Both the position numbers and the translations under genes were made by a program. A stretch of 9,537 bases of DNA from JBAPRR01 sp049281195 (GTDB lineage: Bacteria > Actinomycetota > Acidimicrobiia > Acidimicrobiales > CAVXTF01). Positions within the stretch are counted from its first letter, which is position 1, and every line of letters starts with the position of its first letter. The stretch is taken from assembly GCA_049281195.1 (NCBI GenBank), contig JBAPRR010000137.1, forward strand, positions 1-9,537, read 5' to 3'. The notes below the pieces were generated by a model. It was not told where the DNA came from. It did no database searches and saw only the letters and a list, made by a program, of their open reading frames with translations. Shown piece by piece: positions 1 through 5,144 of this stretch.

Positions 1-945
1 CTCGCACAGCATCAGGTTGTCGTAGTGGACGAGCTCGGCCGTCGCGAAGCAGTCGTGGAGCTCGACCAGGTCGAGGTCCTGCGGTCCGATGCCGGCGGAT
101 TCATAGGCCTGCACGGCCGCGTTACGGGTGAGGGTGTTCACGTCGGGGAGGATCTGGCACGCCGGTTCCCACGGATCTGTGGTGAGCACGGACGCGGCGA
201 CTTTGATGGCGCGCCTTCGCTGGTCCGGATCGAGGGTCTTCAAATTCGAATCGCTCACCACCACCGCGGCCGCGGCGCCATCGCAGTTGGCCGAGCACAT
301 GGGCCTGGTGTTCGGATAGGCGATCATCACATCGCCCATGATCTCGGCGAGAGACATCTTTTTGGTGTAGGCAGCCAGAGGATTGAGCGTCGAGTGCGCA
401 TGGTTCTTCTCTGAGATCTTTGCGAACAACTCGAAACTGGTCCCTCCGTAGCGGTGGCCGTACTCCATTCCTATCTGGGCGAAGACACCGGGCATCGTCT
501 CGGTGCCCACCCGGCCGTCGAGCGGTGCCACTGCGCCGAACCGGCCCTTGGGCGTCCATTTGTTGCCGTCGTCGGAACGCATCCCTCCGGACAGCAGGCC
601 GGCACCGGCCAGCTTCTCCACACCCACAGCGATGCCGTAGTCGCACTCCCCCGCCTTCACCGCCATGATCGCGGTGCGCAGCGCCGTCGCTCCGGTCGCG
701 CACGCGTTTGCCACGTTGTACACGGGGATCCCGGTCTGGCCGATCTGCTTCTGCAGTTGTTGTCCGATCCCGGCATTGGCGTTCATGAGGTTTCCGGCCG
801 CCAGGATGCCCATCTCCTTCATGGTGACGCCACCGTCATCGAGGGCGCCGAGAGCGGCCTCGGCGGCGAGGTCGATGATGTCCTCGTCGGGGTGCTTACC
901 GAACTTGGTCATGTGGATTCCGAGGATCCAGACCTGCTCGCCCAT
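1..945 (-). CDS. Thiolase / lipid-transfer protein (SCP-x-like), C-terminus cut by window edge
   Basis: The reading frame is open from an ATG at 945 down to base 1, giving 315 residues without a stop. The protein belongs to the SCP-x/Ltp branch of thiolases, which make or break carbon-carbon bonds in acyl-CoA or beta-ketoacyl-CoA and include the retro-aldolases of steroid side-chain breakdown. The nucleophile motif NVANACATGATAL puts the catalytic Cys at residue 82, and the ELHDCFATAE motif characteristic of this branch puts its His at residue 297. Family members are usually about 350-400 residues, so roughly the last 40-80 residues lie outside the window. The start overlaps the stop of the upstream DUF35 gene (TGATG), and an AGGAG lies 10 bases upstream (956-960, minus strand). 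Pairing with a DUF35 protein is typical of Ltp-type thiolases and aldolases. The family call is secure; the exact substrate cannot be read from the sequence. Confidence 0.93.
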   Translation of the reverse strand, partial: MGEQVWILGIHMTKFGKHPDEDIIDLAAEAALGALDDGGVTMKEMGILAAGNLMNANAGIGQQLQKQIGQTGIPVYNVANACATGATALRTAIMAVKAGECDYGIAVGVEKLAGAGLLSGGMRSDDGNKWTPKGRFGAVAPLDGRVGTETMPGVFAQIGMEYGHRYGGTSFELFAKISEKNHAHSTLNPLAAYTKKMSLAEIMGDVMIAYPNTRPMCSANCDGAAAAVVVSDSNLKTLDPDQRRRAIKVAASVLTTDPWEPACQILPDVNTLTRNAAVQAYESAGIGPQDLDLVELHDCFATAELVHYDNLMLCE

Positions 946-1352
946 CAGACTGTTTCTCCTTCAATTGGCTCGAAACCGAAACCGATGGCCTCTGTGCCGT
1001 CGCCGTCGGCGCCGATCGGATACGTGGTGAGCTTCACCTTCATCCCGAGTTTCACGTGCTCGGGGTCCGCAGGGCAGTTGACGACGTTCGCCCTTACGCT
1101 CGTCCCGGCGCAATCGATCACACCAGCAACGAAAGGCACAGGAACACCTGGTGCGGCGAAGGCGACGATCGTGAACGCGGTCAGCTCGCCCTCCGTGGAC
1201 ACATCTTTACTTTCGAAGTCCCGTCCCCCGCATGAGGCGCACGCGTTGCGGCGATCGAAGAACATGGCGCCACATGAGCTGCAAGCGTTTGCGACCAGGT
1301 GCGGGGCGTCACCCAGCACCAGGTAATCGACAAGTGGGACGCTGGCGGTCAC
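945..1352 (-). CDS. DUF35 Zn-ribbon/OB-fold protein, partner of the thiolase
   Basis: This 135-residue protein has a rubredoxin-like zinc ribbon with cysteines at 24, 27, 38 and 41 (CSSC and CASC knuckles). An OB-fold follows at about 52-130. That is the standard DUF35 (ChsH2-C-like/acyl-CoA-binding) architecture. Such proteins bind thiolases or hydratases and are thought to hold the CoA portion of the substrate. The start is a GTG at 1352, preceded by a strong GAGGAGG (1358-1364, minus strand) with five bases of spacing, which settles the start. The stop TGA at 945-947 shares its last base with the thiolase ATG, so the two are almost certainly translated as a coupled pair and may form a complex. 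All four zinc ligands are present, so nothing suggests decay. Confidence 0.92.
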   Translation of the reverse strand: MTASVPLVDYLVLGDAPHLVANACSSCGAMFFDRRNACASCGGRDFESKDVSTEGELTAFTIVAFAAPGVPVPFVAGVIDCAGTSVRANVVNCPADPEHVKLGMKVKLTTYPIGADGDGTEAIGFGFEPIEGETV

Positions 1353-1430
1353 TTGATCCTCCTCGAAGGCGACAGACCGCGCAGCTTAACCCAGGGCCCC
1401 AGAAGGCCGAAAAGGCTACATTCGGCTCCG
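1353..1430. promoter_or_regulatory. 78-bp divergent promoter region between DUF35 and LLM genes
   Basis: This short gap must hold the promoters for both the DUF35-thiolase pair and the oxidoreductase. On the plus strand TACATT at 1417-1422 fits a TAnnnT -10 element and would start transcription at about 1429-1431, on the oxidoreductase ATG. On the minus strand TAAGCT (complement of about 1382-1387) is a possible -10 for the DUF35 transcript. I see no convincing -35 hexamer for either, and no clear operator dyad. Confidence 0.4.
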
Positions 1431-2483
1431 ATGAGCCCAATGAAGCTGTCCACGATGCTGGATTACAGCGGCGGATTCCTCGAGTCCGTCGAACGGATCA
1501 GGAACCTCGAGCAAGCCGGGCTCGACATGGTGTGGGTGGCCGAGGCCTACGGGTTCGACGCGGTGAGCCTGATGGGCTTCCTCGCCGCGAAGACCGACAC
1601 AGTGGAGATCGCTTCGGGAATTCTCCCCATCTACACGCGTACACCGACCCTCATCGCCATGACCGCCGCGGGAGTCGATGCACTGTCTGGCGGGCGTTGC
1701 GTTCTCGGGCTCGGCGCCTCCGGCCCGCAGGTCATCGAAGGATTTCACGGCGTGCAATACGACAAGCCACTGGCGCGCACGCGGGAGATCATCGACATAT
1801 GCCGCAAGGTGTGGAAACGCGACGCGCCGGTGACCAACGACGGGCCCATCTATCCGTTGCCGCTGCCGGTCGGAAAAGGGACGGGACTGGGCAAGCCCCT
1901 GAAGCTGATAGCGCACCCGGTGCGCGAGCAGATCCCGATCTATGTCGCGGCCCTCGGACACAAGAACGTGGCGCTGACGGCGGAGCTGGCAGACGGATGG
2001 CTCCCGATCTTCTACATCCCGGAAAAGGCAGACGAGGTATTCGGACCATCCCTCAGAGAGGGGTTCGCGAAGCGCGACCCGTCCCTCGGGAAGCTCGAGA
2101 TATCCGCAGGCGGATTGGTTTGTGTAACCGACGATGCCGATCAGGCCCAGGCGCTTCGCGACATGATGCGGCCGATGCTCGCTTTGTACATCGGTGGGAT
2201 GGGTGCACGGGGGCGCAACTTCTACAACGCGCTGGCGCGCCGGTACGGGTACGAGAAAGAAGCTGAGGACATCCAGGATCTGTACCTCGACGGGAAAAAG
2301 CAAGAAGCGGCGGAAAAGATCCCCGAAGAGATGTTGCGGCTCACATCGCTCGTCGGTTCGCAAGGTTACGTGCGCGAGCGGATCGCAGCGCTCGCTGAAT
2401 CCGGCGTCACCAACCTGAACATCATCGTGGCCGATCCGGATCCGGTACAGCTCATAGAGAAGCTGCGCGACTGGACCAGCTAG
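1431..2483 (+). CDS. LLM-class F420-dependent oxidoreductase (Rv3520c-like family)
   Basis: The product is a 350-residue luciferase-like monooxygenase-fold TIM barrel. Family hallmarks are the N-terminal barrel strand ending in VWVAEAYGFDAVS (34-46), the segment ASGILPIYTRTP (61-72), the LSGGRCVLGLGASGP segment (85-99) followed by QVIEGFHG (100-107), and ELADGWLP further on. These enzymes usually use reduced coenzyme F420 for hydride transfer; some use FMN. The substrate is unknown. Length and motifs fit the group I associate with Rv3520c, and the divergent DUF35-thiolase pair supports a role in acyl-CoA or sterol-like catabolism. ATG 1431 was chosen; ATG 1440 is in frame three codons later. 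Neither has a Shine-Dalgarno sequence, and a candidate -10 ends only 8 bases before 1431, so the mRNA may be leaderless. The stop overlaps that of the convergent ligase gene. Confidence 0.92.
   Translation: MSPMKLSTMLDYSGGFLESVERIRNLEQAGLDMVWVAEAYGFDAVSLMGFLAAKTDTVEIASGILPIYTRTPTLIAMTAAGVDALSGGRCVLGLGASGPQVIEGFHGVQYDKPLARTREIIDICRKVWKRDAPVTNDGPIYPLPLPVGKGTGLGKPLKLIAHPVREQIPIYVAALGHKNVALTAELADGWLPIFYIPEKADEVFGPSLREGFAKRDPSLGKLEISAGGLVCVTDDADQAQALRDMMRPMLALYIGGMGARGRNFYNALARRYGYEKEAEDIQDLYLDGKKQEAAEKIPEEMLRLTSLVGSQGYVRERIAALAESGVTNLNIIVADPDPVQLIEKLRDWTS
2480..2483. other. Palindromic CTAG giving the stop codon of both convergent genes
   Basis: CTAG at 2480-2483 reads TAG on the plus strand (2481-2483, end of the oxidoreductase) and TAG on the minus strand (2482-2480, end of the ligase). 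The two genes overlap tail to tail by four bases, so there is no room for an intergenic terminator. Confidence 0.95.
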
Positions 2484-3928
2484 GACTCGCCCTTCACCTC
2501 CTGGGGCGCCTTGTCGTTGCGCAAGCCCCGCCACACGGGATGGCGGAGGCGTTGGTCGCCGGTCCATTCGCCGTACCGGACCTCTCCGACGAGCTTGGAG
2601 CGCACAAAGTGTGCCCCGGCCGACTCGGCCGGACTGAGTGCCTCCGTGAAGGGGCTCTTCTTTTGCTCGAGGGGGGCGAGCATGTCGAGTAGCTGCTTGC
2701 GGGTCGATTGCGTGAAGCCGGTGCCCACCTTTCCCACGTACTTGAGGCCACCGGTGGCCGGAATGCCGCACAGGAGCGCACCGAGAGAGCCCGACCTCTC
2801 ACCCTTTCCTTCAGTCCATCCTCCGATCACAACTTCTTGGGTCAGGAAGGACTTCACCTTCACCCAGTCACCATTGCGCTTGCCCTGCAGATACTGGGAG
2901 TTGCGCCGCTTGGCGACCACACCTTCGAGGCCGCGATCTTCCGCTATCTGCAGGATGTCCGGCCCGCTTGCGTCGGTCACCGAAGGCGGAGTGGTGAAGT
3001 TCGGTCCTTCGAGCTTCAAAGACTCGAGGAGCTGGCGTCTCTGGTCGTATGTGCTCTTCATCAATGACCGGCCATCCAAGTAGAGAAGGTCGAAGCAGAA
3101 GTAGCTGACCGGGACCTCCTTGGCCCTCTTCGCCACCAGGGACGCCGAGGCGAGATTGAGCCTCTGCTGGATGCGCCCGAAACTCGGCCGTCCGTTGTCG
3201 TCGAACGCCACGAGCTCACCGTCGATCACCGCGGTGCGCGAACCGAGGAACTCCCCGATGCTGCGCAGCTCGGGGAAGGTCGGTGCCAGGTCCTTGTCGT
3301 TGCGGCTGAAGGCCTTCACCCGCCCGCCATCCACGTAGACGAGAGCACGCACCCCGTCCCACTTGAACTCGTACGCCCAACCGTCGTCGCCCTTCGGGAG
3401 AGTCCCCGACAAGGCAAGCATCGGCTTTATGTGCGAAGGCATATCTTCGAAACCCTCGGGCGGAGGATCCATGCGATGAATCATCCAGTTCTTGCCGCCG
3501 GTGGCGAACAGCACGTAGCGGCCATTGACTCTCCCGCCGTGGAGAACCACAATTACTTCGCGCTCTGACCACTTGACGGTGTCATAGGTCCCGTGGTCCC
3601 AGATCGTCACATTGCCTCCGCCGTACTCCCCTTTCGGGATGTCTCCCGCGAAGTCCGCGTACTCGAGGGGATGGTCCTCGGTGTGCACTGCCAGATGGTT
3701 GGTCTTCGGCGACTCGGGAAGGCCCTTAGGCAGAGCCCACGAGACGAGGACCCCGTCGCGTTCGAGCCGGAAGTCCCAATGAAGAGCGCGAGCGTGGTGC
3801 TCCTGGATCACGAAAGTGAGGGCCTTGCGCGAGCGGGAGCGTTTCGGTGGCGGCTTTTCCTCCCCCATCGGCTCGGGGGTCTTGTCGGGATCCCTCTTCT
3901 CCTGGTACTTGGAGAGCTTGGAAGGCAC
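2480..3928 (-). CDS. ligD: ATP-dependent DNA ligase LigD, phosphoesterase-ligase form
   Basis: This protein of about 482 residues combines two of the three LigD modules. The 3'-phosphoesterase domain (about 33-150) shows HARALHWDFRLE and HTEDHP, placing likely metal or active-site residues at His44, His50, Asp52, Arg54 and His82. The ATP-dependent ligase domain follows: motif I KWDGVR with the adenylated Lys at 189, motif III FDLLYLDG (279-286), motif IV EGVVAKR (335-341) and motif V WVKVK (355-359). A C-terminal OB domain (about 366-475) carries GGWTEGKGERSGSLGALL. The polymerase/primase module is absent, and neither it nor Ku is encoded in the window. LigD seals double-strand breaks in bacterial non-homologous end joining. 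The basic N-terminal 30 residues look disordered. GTG 3928 is preferred because AGGG lies 9 bases upstream; TTG 3934 is in frame but only 3 bases from it. Confidence 0.95.
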   Translation of the reverse strand: MPSKLSKYQEKRDPDKTPEPMGEEKPPPKRSRSRKALTFVIQEHHARALHWDFRLERDGVLVSWALPKGLPESPKTNHLAVHTEDHPLEYADFAGDIPKGEYGGGNVTIWDHGTYDTVKWSEREVIVVLHGGRVNGRYVLFATGGKNWMIHRMDPPPEGFEDMPSHIKPMLALSGTLPKGDDGWAYEFKWDGVRALVYVDGGRVKAFSRNDKDLAPTFPELRSIGEFLGSRTAVIDGELVAFDDNGRPSFGRIQQRLNLASASLVAKRAKEVPVSYFCFDLLYLDGRSLMKSTYDQRRQLLESLKLEGPNFTTPPSVTDASGPDILQIAEDRGLEGVVAKRRNSQYLQGKRNGDWVKVKSFLTQEVVIGGWTEGKGERSGSLGALLCGIPATGGLKYVGKVGTGFTQSTRKQLLDMLAPLEQKKSPFTEALSPAESAGAHFVRSKLVGEVRYGEWTGDQRLRHPVWRGLRNDKAPQEVKGES

Positions 3929-4045
3929 AGACAATTACCCTAAGGCTGCCCAGCCTGGGGGCGCTCGTGAAGGAGTGCGATCAAGCGTTCCGGTGGGGTC
4001 CTCGACCACAACAACAGGTTCTGACCAGGTCCGCGGCGGCTCGCG

Positions 4046-4064
4046 CTGTTCAAAACGTGAACAG
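4046..4064. promoter_or_regulatory. Perfect 7-5-7 dyad, candidate operator
   Basis: CTGTTCA at 4046-4052 and TGAACAG at 4058-4064 are exact reverse complements separated by five bases (AAACG). The dyad lies just upstream of the candidate promoter of the MEDS gene and in the shared region with ligD, the usual place for an activator or repressor site. The binding protein is unknown. The sequence is close to, but not the same as, SOS-box-like patterns, so I do not assign it. Confidence 0.45.
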
Positions 4065-4075
4065 ATCCTGAGAAG

Positions 4076-4106
4076 TTGTTTAAAGGCCCTGTTCGGGAGC
4101 CATAAT
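4076..4106 (+). promoter_or_regulatory. Candidate promoter for the MEDS-domain gene
   Basis: CATAAT at 4101-4106 matches five of six bases of a TATAAT -10. TTGTTT at 4076-4081 is a weak -35 at 19 bases of spacing. GTTTAA at 4078-4083, 17 bases from the -10, gives an alternative reading resembling the GTTT -35 of SigF/SigB-type promoters, although the -10 does not match their GGGTAT. Predicted transcription start is about 4113, adjacent to an in-frame GTG at 4114. Confidence 0.3.
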
Positions 4107-4122
4107 TCCAAAGGTGAGGTGT

Positions 4123-4140
4123 GCGGGCAGCGTTGCCCGC
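4123..4140 (+). other. Leader stem-loop before the MEDS gene start
   Basis: GCGGGCA (4123-4129) and TGCCCGC (4134-4140) form a perfect 7-bp GC-rich stem with a four-base loop (GCGT), ending 27 bases before ATG 4168. If transcription starts near 4113, the hairpin sits almost at the 5' end of the mRNA, where it could protect the message or affect translation. Confidence 0.45.
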
Positions 4141-4167
4141 CCTGCTGGACGGTCGGCGGTTAGAGGT

Positions 4168-5109
4168 ATGGGGCTCCAATTAGACAACGGCATTCACCTA
4201 GCGCATTTCTACGAGAGCGAATCAGGGCTGCTCAGCACAGTTGCCGATCACCTGATTCCCGAAATGCGCGCCGGTGCTGCAATTGTCATCATCGGCACAC
4301 CGGCGCACAGGCTGGGGATCGCGGGCGAGTTGGCCGGCGCGGGAATCGACGTCGACTGCGCTGTGACAGACGGCCGCCTCGTCATGCTCGATGCCGCAAT
4401 CACGCTCGAGCAGATCATGTGGGACGGCCACGTGGACGCCGAACGATTCGACCGCATCGTGGGCGAAACGATGCGCCGGGCCGCGCAGAACGGTTCCCCG
4501 GTCAGCGCATTCGGAGAGATGGTCTCTTTGTTGTGGGACGCGGGAGACATCGGGAACGTCCTCGATCTCGAATCGTTGTGGAACGATCTCGGCCGGCAGA
4601 TGGTCTTCTCCCTTCTGTGCTCCTACAAAAGGGACTCCGATGAACGTCCCGTGGTGGCACGAGCACGGGCGCAGGTCCGCGATGTGCACTCATCGGTGCG
4701 CTCCGAGTACGGAGACACCATGGTGACAATTTCGACGCGCGTGACTGCGACGTTCGATCCCACCATCAATGCCCCTGCTCATGCTCGCCACCTGGTCGTC
4801 GACGCGTTGCGCCAGTGGGGATGTGCGGAATCGCTCGTGGCTGACGCGTCGTTGGTGGCCTCGGAGCTCGCGAGCAATGTGGTCGTCCACGTCGGCCAGC
4901 CGTTCTCGATATCGATGGAGCAAAAGCCTTCTTCTGTCCGCATAGCGGTCGAAGACTCGAACGTCGTGGTGCCCGTGGCGACCAAGGGGGGCCTGCTCGC
5001 CAGATCCGGCCGCGGCCTCCGCATGGTGTCGGCACTCGCCGGCAGCTGGGGAGTGGAGCTGAACGACCGGGGAAAGATCGTGTGGGCGGAGTTTCCTACC
5101 GTCGATTGA
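4168..5109 (+). CDS. MEDS sensory domain fused to RsbW-like anti-sigma/GHKL ATPase domain
   Basis: The 313-residue protein has two parts. Residues 10-155 match the MEDS domain, the sensory domain named for DcmR-type regulators: HLAHFYESE at the start, VIIGTPAHRLG, a DGRLVMLDA segment, and VSAFGEMVSLLWDAG. Residues about 190-313 form a HATPase_c_2 domain: the N-box is SELASNVVVHV with Glu233 and Asn237, the G1-like box is VEDSN with Asp263, and the G2-like box is GRGLRMVSALAGSWG (281-295). No dimerisation and phosphoacceptor (HisKA) segment lies between them, so this looks like an RsbW/SpoIIAB-type switch kinase or anti-sigma factor rather than a classical histidine kinase. No anti-anti-sigma factor or sigma factor is nearby. 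ATG 4168 was chosen because it puts the MEDS motif at the usual distance from the N-terminus; its AGAGG is too close to be ideal. GTG 4114 would add 18 residues with no domain content. Confidence 0.87.
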   Translation: MGLQLDNGIHLAHFYESESGLLSTVADHLIPEMRAGAAIVIIGTPAHRLGIAGELAGAGIDVDCAVTDGRLVMLDAAITLEQIMWDGHVDAERFDRIVGETMRRAAQNGSPVSAFGEMVSLLWDAGDIGNVLDLESLWNDLGRQMVFSLLCSYKRDSDERPVVARARAQVRDVHSSVRSEYGDTMVTISTRVTATFDPTINAPAHARHLVVDALRQWGCAESLVADASLVASELASNVVVHVGQPFSISMEQKPSSVRIAVEDSNVVVPVATKGGLLARSGRGLRMVSALAGSWGVELNDRGKIVWAEFPTVD

Positions 5110-5144
5110 AGGTCGCCACGGCGTGCGTTTGGGCCGGGTAGCCC

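Larger units (their letters stand above)
3929..4167. promoter_or_regulatory. Divergent intergenic region, ligD / MEDS gene
   Basis: These 239 bases between two divergent genes contain no convincing small gene. They hold a perfect inverted repeat (4046-4064), a candidate promoter for the plus-strand gene (4076-4106) and a leader hairpin (4123-4140). On the ligase side I find AGGG before the start but no recognisable -10/-35 pair. Confidence 0.5.

Noticed and set aside
454..1326. Plus-strand open frame (290 aa) opposite the thiolase and DUF35 genes
   Set aside because: The minus strand carries intact catalytic Cys, HDCF and zinc-ribbon motifs; the plus frame has none and no ribosome site.
1232..2266. 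Plus-strand 344-aa frame overlapping the oxidoreductase
   Set aside because: Arg-rich, motif-free frame inside a gene with clear LLM motifs.
1416..2771. Long minus-strand open frame (451 aa) antisense to the oxidoreductase
   Set aside because: It overlaps two well-supported genes, and its Arg/Pro/His-rich composition has no family motif; it is a high-GC shadow frame.
5110..5144. Terminator between the convergent MEDS and STAND genes
   Set aside because: Only a 4-bp GGGC/GCCC stem is present in the 35-bp gap.
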